In this document: piece by piece, positions 1-10,376 of the stretch
Numbering within the stretch: the stretch's first letter is position 1
Layout: each line of letters begins with the position of its first letter
Assembly: GCF_036898095.1 (NCBI RefSeq)
Contig: NC_090729.1
Span: 82,227,143 to 82,291,142, forward strand
DNA length: 64,000 nucleotides
Origin: Palaemon carinicauda
Taxonomy: Eukaryota > Arthropoda > Malacostraca > Decapoda > Palaemonidae
Direction of reading: 5' to 3'
Notes under the pieces: generated by a model
Told to the model about the DNA's origin: nothing
Seen by the model: the letters and a program-made list of their open reading frames with translations, nothing else
The model's database searches: none
Position numbers and translations under genes: made by a program

Positions 1-132
1 AAGTATGATGGGCTTTGTCCTTATCAAAGGTATCTTGAAGTCGACCAAATGGTCACTGGGTACACACCCGTAAAAATGGGCTTCACGCCATAACCTTTTC
101 TCCAGAGCATATTCAATGTCCAAAGTATTCAT
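1..132 (-). CDS. N-terminus of adenain-like cysteine protease (Polinton PRO), cut by window edge
   Basis: The minus strand is open from an ATG at 132-130 to the window edge, giving 44 codons. The pattern is a short alpha-helical start (NTLDIEYAL), then FYGCVPSDHL about 20 residues in. Polinton, adintovirus and adenovirus maturation proteases begin in the same way, with an F-x-G-V-x-x-D-x-L segment before the strand that leads to the catalytic His. The His, Asp/Glu and Cys residues lie outside the window, so activity cannot be judged. In relatives the enzyme cleaves capsid and core precursors during virion maturation. It lies next to another leftward gene, as expected for a Polinton gene cluster. 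The family call is an inference from a short stretch. Confidence 0.55.
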   Translation of the reverse strand, partial: MNTLDIEYALEKRLWREAHFYGCVPSDHLVDFKIPLIRTKPIIL

Positions 133-339
133 TTTTATATGCTACCTCCTCCACTACCTATTTTGTACTACTGCCATTTCAACTCTGACGCTTGGAATAT
201 ACTTATTTTTTTTATTATTTACCTTAGGGCAATTCATTATGAAGTAAGGGATAATAAAAACATAACATTTCTTAGATTTTTTATTAAGGAAACCATATAT
301 TTCAATTAATGGAATACATACATTACAAATGATGTTTAT

Positions 340-1208
340 TTATTTAAGGGTAACGAAATTGTTATCGATTTTGGGACCAAATTTTAATTGTGGTATTTTA
401 GCCCTTTTCTTAAAGGGGGCGACTAATGCTGAGCGAAGACTGTCGCGGCTTTTCCCAAGTTTTCGGGACTTCTTTTTTTCACTCTCGATTTCAGCGAGCT
501 CACAAGCGAGGTCAACCACCTGGGAATCCGTCGGAGTTAACCATCCATCTACCATCGACCCTCCGGGCTGGGTCAGGAGGGGTTCGGAGAGGTAAGATTC
601 ATCTGCGGCTGTTGTAGGGATATGGATGAGCCCCGCCAATGGGTTGACGTCTTCTTTTTCACGACACATCTCTACCATTTGTTTCTCCACCATTTCGAAT
701 CCAGCCACCATTTCCGCAACTACCCGCAGAGACTTCCTTATGTCATATTGGAAGTTTATTTCCTGTATTAGCAGGGGGCACGTTTCGGGCTGGGGCCCAC
801 CCCCTGCTTTCATCACTTCGCTCACCAACTGCCGATTCTTCCTCACTATGACTTCCTCCATCTTCCAAAGGTAATCGCGAAGTTTACAACGGAAGTCTGC
901 GTAATATTGCTGTGAATTACGGATTTCAGCTTCATCTAAGAGGGGGACCTCCCAAGCTGTAAGGAAGAAACACTTTGATAATTATTGCATCCAAAATAAT
1001 TAATGCCACACACACACATCCAAAATAATTATTTCCACACACACACCCAAAATAATTATTTCCACACACTACGTTTTATTTCACCAAAATTATTTGCGTC
1101 TCTATAAGTATTATATTAACTTCAGTAATATCAAAAATACAAGGACATACTCTCAGAAAGTTTGGGCAATTCCTCCCCCAAGAGGTATGCGTCGTTGCAG
1201 CGTGACAT
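340..1208 (-). CDS. Two-exon leftward Polinton gene, function unknown
   Basis: Exon 1 is 1208-1151 (ATG plus 18 codons plus one base) and ends at a GTATGT donor. Exon 2 is 956-340 and follows a TTTCTTCCTTACAG acceptor. The phases match (1+2), so joining gives about 224 residues without a stop; read unspliced, the frame would start only at the internal ATG at 861. The protein is hydrophilic: a helical N-terminal half with QQYYADFRCKLRDYLWK, a Pro/Thr-rich middle, and a basic C-terminus with EIESEKKKSRKLGKS. I do not recognise the family. A TATATATA box lies about 50 bp upstream at 1257-1264. The gene is undamaged although the large genes beside it are broken. Joined exons: 1151..1208 and 340..956. 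Confidence 0.6.
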
Positions 1209-1413
1209 TGTCTATCTCCTACTTCGTTATGAATCGAAATATGGCTCAGAGAAGGGTATATATACAGTAACTACTAGGTCAAGCACGCACACGCACCCAC
1301 ACCTAGGCCTAACTTAGGCCACGCCTCCCGTTGACGAAACGATTAGGAGCACCGAGTGAGTAGGCCGTAATTCAACACACGCTCTCCTACAAACTGGCCC
1401 ATCCCCCAGCAAC
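1209..1413. promoter_or_regulatory. Divergent intergenic promoter region of the Polinton
   Basis: This 205 bp gap separates the leftward gene (ATG at 1208) from the rightward spliced reading frame (ATG at 1414). It contains TATATATA at 1257-1264, correctly placed (about 50 bp) for the leftward gene, and a stretch of CACGCACACGCACCCACACC. Nothing in it is coding. That it drives both directions is an inference from the layout. Confidence 0.4.
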
Positions 1414-2591
1414 ATGGAAAATATGCGAGGAGGTAAATATAAATCCACAGTGAAATTTCAGTCTGTTTATATTGGAGATTATTTGTTCATAAAAGTATTG
1501 ACCACGATTATGCTATGAAATTTCAGTCTGTTTACGACATCGAATATTACATTGTAATAAGCGTCTGTGTTCGCATTACTTTTCAGGTGGGAAAGATCAG
1601 AAAAGGAAACACGATGATAGTGAAACACACCTTCCACTCAAAAAAAGAAAAGGCCAACTAGCCAGTAAGTAATACTTAATAAAAAAAATGTACTATGAGG
1701 TATTAATATCTTTCTATTTGGACGTAGAAAGGATTTTTAATTTGACTTTATTACTTCAAGTAAATTAAAAACCTATTTTCTTTTATTGCCATCCAGACAT
1801 TAATTACACAACGTAATGTGAGGTGTTAATACCTTTTGATTTGGATGTAGAAAGGATTTTTAATTTGACTTTAGAACTTCAAGTAAATTAAAAACCTATT
1901 TTCTCTTATTGCCAACCAGACATTAATATACACAACGTAATGTGAGGTGTTAATAACTTTCGATTTGGATGTAGAAAGGATTTTTAATTTGACTTTAGAA
2001 CTTCAAGTAAATTAAAAACCTATTTTCTCTTATTGCCAACCAGACATTAATATACACAACGTAATGTGAGGTGTTAGTATCTTTCGATTTGGACGTAGAA
2101 AATTTTTTTAATTTGCCTTTAGAACTTCAAGTAAATTGAAAACCTATTTTCTATTATTGCCAACCAGACATTAATATACACAACGTAATGTGAGGTGTTA
2201 ATAACTTTCGATTTGGATGTAGAAAGGATTTTTAATTCGACTTTCGAACTTCAAGTAAATTAAAAATAGTATTATCTCTTATTGTAGTGCTATCAACCAG
2301 ACAGAAATTACTCGAAGAACCCCCACCTCAGGGGATTGCTTCAACATCCACTGCATACTTGCCCCCAGATTCGGACACCCCGGGGACGAGCACCCAGCTA
2401 AGAAACAGTCGCAAATTACTCGAAAAACTCCCGCCTCAGGGGATTGCTTCGACATCCACCGCAAGCAACCCCCCAGATTTACCTACAGTAACACCAGGGG
2501 CGACGCCCACTTCAGGACAGATGTTGAAGTTCGTTAGAAGAAAGACAGCCTTCGACAAGATGTACATAGAAGAGGAATACACATCATCTCG
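1414..2591 (+). CDS. Candidate spliced leader exons with NLS-like motif (Polinton; possibly polymerase N-terminus)
   Basis: Three exons can be joined in phase: 1414-1432 (donor GTAAAT), 1587-1664 (acceptor TTTTCAG, donor GTAAGT) and 2288-2591 (acceptor CTTATTGTAG, donor GTGAGC). They give about 133 residues. Exon 2 encodes LPLKKRKGQL, a monopartite nuclear-localisation-like motif. Exon 3 is low-complexity, Pro/Ser/Thr-rich, with a twofold internal repeat centred on PPQGIASTSTA. The last donor leads toward an acceptor at 2730 and the polymerase fragments, so these exons may be the disordered N-terminus of the polymerase polyprotein; after that acceptor a frame change is needed. The splice model comes from sequence alone. 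It could instead be a separate short gene ending at the TGA at 2593. Confidence 0.4.
1680..2280 (+). repeat. Tandem 123-124 bp repeats inside a predicted intron
   Basis: The marker GACATTAAT...ACAACGTAATGTGAGGTGTTA recurs at 1796, 1919, 2043 and 2167, with a partial unit before the first. The period is 123-124 bp and divergence between units is low. Each unit carries a pyrimidine-rich TTATTGCCAACCAG that looks like a splice acceptor. The array fills the predicted intron before the acceptor at 2287. Confidence 0.85.
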
Positions 2592-2730
2592 GTGAGCGAT
2601 CCACTATTATTCTTTACATATCATAGTAATGATATACGAGGCTCTTTAGAACGGTATTTTAAAAATAAGATTTTTTCTGCTAAGATCGCTGGTCTTTTGA
2701 CCTTAATCATAAAGAAACACACTTTCTTAG

Positions 2731-5700
2731 CGAAGGAGTAAACGGAAAATACGCTTATGGAGCTGTGGCTCCCGGCCACGGTTATCAATGCTAGGGAAAT
2801 TGACGGCCTCCTAAATGAATGGGAGGATGCGGTAAATTCTAAGTTCCCTCGAATAGTCAATGAATTAATGGGAAGTGGGTGGATAGTGGAAGGCATTGAC
2901 AACTTCAAACTTTTTTACCACCGCCAGGCGGTAATGGCTGGGTTGGGCGCCCCCCTTTACCCTAAAAATGATGTCCGTGGTGGGGTTTTTGTCTTTATTC
3001 CCTCGGAAATTGAGAATACCTGTTTTATTCAGTCTCTGGCTGCCTGTAGGATGTCTAAACAAACCCTAAATCCTCGTTGGGCGAATATAGCTCGATCTGT
3101 AAATAGCATCCGCCGTTGCATGCAATAAGTTAACTTCGACAAGGTTGCCATGCCTATTCAGTGGGAGGACATTTCACGCCTCGAGTTAATGAATCAACTC
3201 TCTATTTACATATATGAAATGGAAAGAGGGGGTATGGGAGGTATATCATTCAGTTGGCAAGGCGTGGAACTAAAAAATTATCAACTATTGTGCCCCTCCT
3301 ACTAATGGGTAGTGACCATATTTGTCTCATTAAAGATTTTCACTGTTTTGTGAAAAAATTTGCTAGGGCAAATCCTTCCAATCCCCTTTATTTCTGCCAT
3401 AACTGCCTATCGCAGCATGCGACAACAGACCGGCAAAAACGACATGAAGCTACCTGCGAGCTGTCAGTGGCGCTGAATTTTCCCTTTCGCGGGAGCACAG
3501 TAAGATTTAGAAACCCCCACAAGACGCAAAAGTTTTCTTATATTTGCGTCTTTGACTTAGAATTAGCATTGAAGAAATCCCCCGGGTCTTATGGTGTGGA
3601 GACCATACACGAATCAATAGCTTTTTGCTATATCATTATCGATGGCGAAGGAAAAAGAGCCACTTCCAGTCATTATTGTGGGAATGATTGCGTCAATAAC
3701 TTTCTGTCAGACCCTAGTGATTGTTGGACGGCGATAAGATCACAGTGGAAAACATTCCCCATTGATATGTCGGCTGAGGATGAAAGAACTTTCCAACAGC
3801 AGACTGTATGCCAGCTGTGTAAGACACCATGATCATGCCAAATCTAAGAATAACTTTATTGGCGCTTACTACGCGCGTTGTAATTTACCGTTTTCGCGCA
3901 CAATTCTAGTTACGACCTGGGTCTTATCCTTAAGGAATTGAAAACAAAAGTCGATATTACAATCATGACGAAGCAAGGGCTTAAAATTCAACGAATGAAC
4001 GTCAATAATTTTGTTTTCCTCGACTCTTTAGCCTTTTTAGGATCTTCTTTGGATAGTTTAACCTCCGAATATTTTAGGGATGGAAGGAAGGCTGGCTTAA
4101 CAGAGGATATGTTAAGCGAAATTAGAGATGACAAACTGCGGGGTGAAGTCATTCAAGGCAAATTACCTTTCTGGTATGACTATATAGACAGCATTGCAAA
4201 ACTCAAGGAAACGCATTTGCCCCCCAAACCGTCATTTTACAAGCTAAAGGAGCGCGATATATCAGAGGAGGAATAGAAACGAGCTCAGCGTGTTTGGGAT
4301 ATAAGCAAATGTAAAACGTTGAAAGATTTTCTTCTCCTTTATTTCATTGTAGACACAGCTTTATTGGGGGATATTCTCATTTGGTGACGCTTCATACTTT
4401 ATGATAAGTACGGCCTTGATTTACCACACTATGTTTCACTTCCATCCTACGCCTTTGACAGCTTCCTTAAGATGAGCAAGATTAAGTTGGATCACGTCTA
4501 TGATGAGGAATTGTATAATCTAATCAGGCATAATGTTAGGGGGGGTTTCACTTCTGTGGTTTGTCAATCATTCACTGCCAACAACCGTGAAATAAATCCA
4601 TCATTTAATCATGATCTCCACCAAAGTTCTTACATCCTTTATTTAGACTTCAACGCCCTGTATGCAACAGTTATGACTAAGAACCTTCCCACTGGTGGAA
4701 TTCGTAAACTTTCCGATGAAGAAAAGGATCTGTTTTTAGGAAGGGGTATTGAAAATGCTAATACAAACGGGGATAAAGGACACTGGCTCCTCATCACTAC
4801 TAAAGCACCTTCAGAAGAAGTTGCTAGAGCCACCGATGAACTGCCGTTATGCTTATCCCACGAGGAAGTTGCTTTTAGAAATTTATCACCCTACTGTAAA
4901 AGTGTACTAGAACACGAAGGGGGACGCATGACTGTAAAGTGTAAAAAGCTTATGGCCACCCATCAGAGTAAAAAAGAATATCTTATTTCCCTCCTTCTTT
5001 TACAGTTATATATGGAATTAGGCCTAGAACTAGAGGTTGTGCATTCAGTCTATGAATTCAGTCAAAGTGCTTACATGAAGGATTTTATTAAAACTAACAT
5101 CGAAGCGAGGAGCGCAGCAACCTCATCTACAGAAAAAAAAAGCCTTCAAAGCCATGAGTAACTGCATCTTTGGGAAAACTTTACTCTACCCTTTGAAATA
5201 CGCTGAAAAAAGTAAAGTTGTTACTAAGGCAGGCACCTACTTAAAGGAAGCCCGGAATCCGAGACTAAAATCAACCATCCATTTGTCAGAAGACTGTATT
5301 ATCTGCACTTCTACCCTCCCTCAGGTCGTCATCAATATGCCTAATTACATAGGTTTTGCCATTCTAGAATCGGCCAAGTTTGACCTTTACTATTTCTTTT
5401 ATAAGGTTCTCAAGAATAATTATGGAGATAGTGTCAAACTCCTTTACACCGATACAGATAGTTTCATTTTTGCTCTGGAAGTTGAGGATCTTAATTCGGA
5501 GTTAGCGCAATAACCCTTGAAATCATATGTGGATTTTTCCAACTTCGAGGTTGATCACCGGCTTTTTAGTAATGAGAGACAAGGGGAGCTGGGGCTTTTA
5601 AAATTAGAAACGGGGAGTAATCTTATAACCGAGGTGAAAGCGTTGAAACCTATAATGTATTCCATGCTAGTTCAGAAATAGGGTCACATTAATTGTGCGA

Positions 5701-6074
5701 AAGGTATACCAGGTCACATGCATGCTTCTATAAACCACTATCAGTATTCCCAAATCCTGGAAGATCATCGCGTCAACTATCTCACTGTATGGACAATTAG
5801 AAATATGAGAGGACAAATGAGTACCACTAAAGTAAAAAAGAAGTATCTCACGGCTTTTGATTCGAAGAGATACTATATAAGCCCATACAATTCTTATGCA
5901 TACGGGCATCCCGATATTGAAGTTCGAATCAACAACCCCCTTCCCAAATTACTGAATCCACCTTCAGAACCAATCCCTCACGTTTCTGAAAATTTATGGA
6001 AAAAGAGAGAAGAAAAGGTTACAGTCTATTTTCCACCTACCGATAATGGAATGGCCGAAAACGGGGAGGAGTGA
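2731..6074 (+). pseudogene. POLB: Protein-primed family-B DNA polymerase of a Polinton, broken
   Basis: Collinear fragments of one polymerase occupy this span in two frames (2757-3290; 3254-5130; 5154-6074). Visible signatures in order are an upstream region with KLFYHRQA and GGVFVFIP, exonuclease motif VFDLE near 3549, LPFWYDYIDS near 4165 (typical of this clade), palm motif A LDFNALY near 4645, motif B NCIFGKTLLYP at 5160, motif C YTDTDS at 5445, and a C-terminus with YLTAFDSKRYY and YGHPDI near 5845-5910. Two frame changes (about 3254-3300 and 5130-5160) and in-frame stops (for example 3126, 3830, 4274, 5511, 5679) interrupt it. An intact enzyme would replicate the linear element from a terminal protein. 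The catalytic aspartates of motif C survive, but no continuous product is possible without repair or extra splicing. Confidence 0.9.
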
Positions 6075-6240
6075 ATACAAAACTTTACTGCAAATAATTA
6101 CAGTGTCTAGCTTTCCCCATGTATTGTTTTGCAAGAGAAAATAAAAGGTTGGCACTTTCCATTGAAGGTTTTATTTATTCTGTGGTACTTATCTGACCAC
6201 ACTTTTATAATACCTTTCAGTCAGCTAGAGGTTTAGTTAA

Positions 6241-6905
6241 AATGTAAAAGTGCTTTAAAGCTACAGATTTGGACCTTTTTAGAGAGCCAGCACGTATCAT
6301 TGTGTCTGGTTTCTTTAACTCGGGTAAATCCTACCTTATAAAAAAAATTAATAGTAAGATATGAAAGTAAGTTTACGCACATTATTAAGTGTGGCGTGGA
6401 TCAACATACTTTGAAATCGCATCCAGTAACAGGACCAAAACTCTCCCTCTTTGCAAATATCGTTGACCCTATGAGTGAGATAGATACGGAAGCTGGCCCG
6501 TATTCTATTTTATATATCCTCGATGATATATTTTTCGAGGCTGTACAGGACAAATTTGTTGTGGATGTCTTTACTAAAGGACGTCATAAAAATATCTCTG
6601 CTATATTTATTACGCAAAATATGTTTTACAGCGGAAAATACGCCAGAAATATAAGTATAAACGCCTCCCATATGCTATTGCTGAGAACGAGGGATATATC
6701 GCAAGTCGAGTTATTAGGAAGGCAAATATTTGGTTCTCCTTTATTAAATTAATTTGTGAATGTTTATAAAAAGGCTGTTATGACTAAACCTTTTTCCCGG
6801 TTGTTGGTTGATTTAAGTTTAAATACTCCTAGCGAACTCCAGTTGAGGACAAATATAGCTGGGAGTTCTTCGTGCGAGGTTGTTTTTGGAGAATGGGAGA
6901 TGTAA
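6241..6905 (+). pseudogene. ATP: FtsK/HerA-type genome-packaging ATPase (Polinton ATP), broken
   Basis: The first fragment contains a Walker A loop, VSGFFNSGKS, near 6300-6330. It ends at a TGA near 6361, and the reading frame then shifts. The second fragment (6396-6752) has the Walker B strand ILDDIFFEA, followed by KNISAIFITQNMF and SINASHMLLLRTRD, the sensor region typical of A32-like and Polinton packaging ATPases. A third piece continues past a TAA at 6750 to 6905 (VNVYKKAVMTKPFSRLLVDL). The protein would pump DNA into capsids. Its stop overlaps the integrase ATG at 6893 by 13 bp. One frameshift and two stops make it a pseudogene. Confidence 0.85.
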
Positions 6906-8024
6906 AGAGGAAGATTTTAGAAACGGTATATGAAAACTATTCCCACCCATCAAGTTTGGGAGGTAGCCTATTAATTCCATTTACAGAACCGCCAGAGCTC
7001 TAGACGCGCGAATTACCATAAATGACGTAAAAGACTATTTGACCACGAAAGATGCCCATGCTCTCCATACGCTTAAGAGAAAGAAATTCCCCAGACGTCA
7101 AATGGTGGCTCCAGCTCCAAAAGTTATCATCAGCTGCGATCTCGCTGATATGTGACGTTTATCTAAATTCAACAAAGGCGTAAACTACCTTCTCATTTGC
7201 ATAGATATTTCCTCCCGTTACCTCAAGGTCGTTCGTCTTAGAAACAAGAAGGCGCAGACTCTGTTAATAGGGCTAAAAGCAATCCTTTCTCTACCTCAAT
7301 TTCAGGGTGTTAGTCGGCTCCTTACTGATAGAGGGTCGGAATTTTATAAAAAACTTACAATCAAGTACCTAAAAGAAGAACATATAAAACTCTACAGCGT
7401 TTCCTCGTATGAAATCAGAGCCGCCGTGGCAGAACATGTTATATGCACTCTAAGCAAAAGATATATAAACAATTAACTCTGAGAAATACTCTCGCGTATC
7501 TTGATGTCTTCCCTGATCTCGTAAAAAACTATAATAGGTCCCCACACAGAGGGTTGGGAGGGGGAGTGTCCCCCCTCGAAGTTCATGGATATACAAACTC
7601 GGAAATCATTAAGCGACAATTTCGGCGTATGTATAAATCAAGCATCTTCACATCGAAACACAATAGTAAGGCGATAGCTGTAGGACAGACAGTGCGCATT
7701 GCAAGTGGGCTCCGTTGGTCGGTATTCCACCGTGGGTATAAAATTCAAAATACGCTAGAAATATTCAAAATTCGGAGCGTAGACCGGAGACAGGCTCCTT
7801 TGACTTATTATCTGGAGGATCTCGCTGGTGAAAAAATTGAGGGTATTTTTTATAAATCGGAACTAATACCCACAGCCATACCAGAAACTTTCCCTATTGA
7901 CATTATCAAAAAGAAAGTTACGAAGGGTAAAGTCAAGTTTCTCGTGGCGTGGAGGGGTTACCCTCCGAGTTTTAACTCGTGGGTAGATAGTAAAGACGTT
8001 GAAAGGCTGTTGGGGGAAACTTAG
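6893..8024 (+). pseudogene. INT: Polinton DDE integrase with C-terminal chromodomain, broken
   Basis: The start ATG at 6893 leads into KILETVYENYSHPSSLGG, the N-terminal pattern of Polinton/retroviral-type integrases. The core shows ISCDLADM (first Asp, near 7140), LLTDRGSEFYKK (second Asp, near 7325) and AVAEHVICTL (Glu, near 7430). The final segment (7443-8024) has NRSPHRGLGGGVSPLEVH and then KFLVAWRGYPPSFNSWV near 7930-7985, a clear chromodomain. Frame changes near 6970 and 7440 and a TGA after DLADM disable it. An intact enzyme inserts the element and makes the target duplication; the chromodomain is thought to guide it to chromatin. Confidence 0.9.
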
Positions 8025-8026
8025 AA

Positions 8027-8358
8027 ATGATATCGCACATCCACAAACATGGGGATTTTCTTCTCTTCTTAAATAACCTCTCCCAGAAAAAAAGGGCTGA
8101 ATTAATTCCTTTGCTACAGAGAACGCATCTCGACTGTTTACCATAGATCTTCGCTAACTTTTTGAAGGAAAATGTAACTCGCGATAGTAAAGCGATAGAA
8201 AAGGTAAAAAAATATAGGGGCGAAATAAGGACGGTAGCTCGGAAAAAGACACCGCTTAGAGAGAAAAGAAAAATCTTATCATCGTAGAGAGGAGGCGCAA
8301 TCTTTCAGTCCTTCTTCCTCTCGTGGCGAGCCTAATTGGAGGTTTATTAGGAAAATAA
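8027..8358 (+). pseudogene. Small conserved Polinton/adintovirus accessory gene, function unknown, broken
   Basis: It begins at ATG 8027, three bases after the integrase stop. The product starts FLLFLNNLSQKKRAELIPLL, continues past a TAG (8144) into VKKYRGEIRTVARKKTPLRE and KRKILSS, and after a second stop (8285) in another frame reaches a hydrophobic tail, SVLLPLVASLIGGLLGK, ending at 8358. Short proteins with this architecture (a leucine-rich helix, a basic LxxLAxxKxSxxxKRKxL block and a hydrophobic tail) recur in Polintons and related viruses, from my knowledge of the family. Their role is not known to me. Two stops and a frameshift break this copy. Confidence 0.5.
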
Positions 8359-9011
8359 GAGAATACTGTCTGGTACCGCAAAAGACGGTAGAAGGGTCTA
8401 ATTACCACCAAGACGCTGGAGAAATAAGTGTTCAAAACACTAGGCAAACTGCAGAGGAAAATGGCAGGTGGGATAACCAGCAGGGTGCGGGGGGGGGGGG
8501 TGATAGAGATTTGCCCCAAAATTTAGTCAAAATGATACAAACGATGAAGTGTAAGTTGGAAAAAAGGAAACGAAACAAATTGGGCGAGAAAGGCACGCGT
8601 GATCCTCTCCCCCTCCCCACGCCACAGGCTTACTCCAATCCCCCTTTGGAGAATATAATTGACCTAAAATTACCCCCCACCAGCAGAAGGTACACCCTCG
8701 CTTTCCTTAAATTCTTCGAAGGCCGGGACGATGTCGAGTGGGATGATAGAGGGAACCTGAGAAAACCCTTCTACCATTTAAATTTAATAGACGTGTTTAA
8801 GAAATTAATTCAGCAAACGGGTGCTATTGAGGAAGAGGACATGCCTTTTTATAAAACCCTACTAGATACAGTTGGAGTGCCCTATACTTATATAAAGAAT
8901 GCAAAAGCTCGGATGCAGATGTATGGAATTAAAGGAAAAGGGGGGAGAATAAGAGAGGAAAAAAAAAAGAAAAAAAAAGTAAAAGGTAAACTGCGGTGGG
9001 TGGCTTATTAG
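8238..9011 (+). CDS. Open Polinton reading frame, unknown basic-tailed protein
   Basis: This frame is open from just after a TAG at 8235 to the TAG at 9009-9011 (258 codons) and overlaps the 3' end of the small gene upstream in another frame. No ATG occurs before 8532, so the start is 8532 or the product is joined by splicing or slippage near the G run at 8489-8500. The central part reads RRYTLAFLKFFEGRDDVEW, then NLIDVFKKLIQQTG and YIKNAKARMQMYG, a folded helical domain, and the end is Lys-rich. I do not recognise the family. It lies between replication and capsid genes. It has no stops, unlike most neighbours. Confidence 0.45.
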   Translation, partial: LGKRHRLERKEKSYHRREEAQSFSPSSSRGEPNWRFIRKIREYCLVPQKTVEGSNYHQDAGEISVQNTRQTAEENGRWDNQQGAGGGGDRDLPQNLVKMIQTMKCKLEKRKRNKLGEKGTRDPLPLPTPQAYSNPPLENIIDLKLPPTSRRYTLAFLKFFEGRDDVEWDDRGNLRKPFYHLNLIDVFKKLIQQTGAIEEEDMPFYKTLLDTVGVPYTYIKNAKARMQMYGIKGKGGRIREEKKKKKKVKGKLRWVAY

Positions 9012-9131
9012 GAATAAATGCACACCGCTAAGTCTATGCGAAATACACGTCTTTGCATGTCGTGCTTGGAAGGCGTGTAAAGGGGGTGGAGTTTAAGTAC
9101 TTTAGTTGTAGTCCTAGTTAGTTTAGGTTAC

Positions 9132-9836
9132 ATGATCAGTTTACAACACGATCCCAGCACGATGCAGTCCTCACCGCTAAAACTAAGAATCATCGACTTT
9201 ACGGCGCCACTTCTAAGAAAGGGGAATGTGTGTTTGGTGGTGGGGGGCAATTCCATTGGCGTCGTATCCTACAGACTTGCGGCGCAAACATACAAAGTCT
9301 ACCCCTACAGCAATATCGTGAACTGTCAAAGAAGGCTCTTTAATCTAAACCGATGCATTCGCGAAGACCGTCATCCCATTGGAAGTGTCATCTTACGGAA
9401 ACCACGAGTTTTCCCACCGCGAGTGTGCCGTGCGGAGCCGAGTTGATAACGCATTTTAATTACGGGTATGCATATGATAATGATGCCGTATGTGACTACT
9501 TCAAGGGATATGCATTTCGCTTTAAACTTGAAGAATGATACAACTGAGGCGCATGTTTTCAACTTTAAGAGGGGTCTACAGGAATTGGAACAGTTTGCCC
9601 TGGAGAAAGGAAATGAGAGCGTAAATATATACGCCATCCCCATTGGAATTGGGAGGTCTGGTCGCGCTGATAGTGTATGGATGTTACACTATTTTCCAGA
9701 ATTGGTGAACTTGGATAGGAAGTTGGCTGGTAAAGGTAAACAGATTATTTTGCTGGCAAGCGAATTGGATAACTTGGGAAGATTTTCCTTTGCTGCATCT
9801 GAAGATTTTCTGGCTGGTTGTGATGTTTTAATGTAA
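9132..9836 (+). pseudogene. Macro-domain-like gene within the Polinton, two frameshifts
   Basis: Three overlapping fragments in alternating frames (9132-9446, 9353-9538, 9468-9836) read as one protein. The first has VCLVVGGNSIGVVSYRLA and a repeated aromatic/Asn segment (YPYSNI). The second has CGAELITHFNYGYAYDND. The third has NIYAIPIGIGRSGRAD and MLHYFPEL. The order N-x-x-G-V...A, then GaeiI/HFNYGYAY, then YaIPiGIG, resembles macro domains that bind or remove ADP-ribose, where these segments line the nucleotide pocket. This is a pattern match by eye and the fold is not proven. It lies directly upstream of the capsid genes. The alternative is an unrelated Rossmann-like viral protein. Confidence 0.4.
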
Positions 9837-9838
9837 TC

Positions 9839-10318
9839 TACTTATTTTCTTATTTATTAAAAAAAAAGAATCTACTTTATTCAAATAAATTTGATATGTT
9901 ATAAATAAAAATATTTACTGTGTAAGATCCATCCTTTTGTGTTTTTTATCTTCGAATTAAACGTTCTTCTCATTCTGAGAAGGAGAATAATTAGGTAATA
10001 GTGGTGCTATTTAAATGTACTTGTTTTCTCATTTATCCATGTAAATTTGTTCATATGTTAAAAAAAAATACTGTGTAATGTTCACCCTTTGTATTTTTAT
10101 CTTCGAGTTAAATGCTCTTCTCATTCTGGGAAGGAGAATAATTATTTAATAGGGGTGGTATTTAGATGTACTTGTTTTCTCATTTTATTCATGTAAATTT
10201 GTCCATATGTTAAGAACAAAAATATTACTGTTTAATGTTCACCCTTTTGTATTTTCATCTTCGAGTTGAATGTTCTCATTTGCGAATGAGAATAATTATG
10301 TAATAGAAGCTTCTTTAA
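9839..10318 (+). repeat. Three imperfect 150-180 bp tandem repeats with short hairpins
   Basis: Units begin near 9840, 10019 and 10170 with ACTTGTTTTCTCATTTAT and each contains ATCTTCGAGTTAAATG followed by TTCTCATTCTGAGAA, a small inverted repeat. The stretch is AT-rich, non-coding, and separates the macro-like gene from the penton gene. Several AATAAA-like strings occur, so it may hold the 3' ends of transcripts. Confidence 0.75.
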
Positions 10319-10376
10319 TAAAAAAATCTTACGTTAATTTAGTTGAAATATCCCCGTCTCATCTTAACTACTTCAG

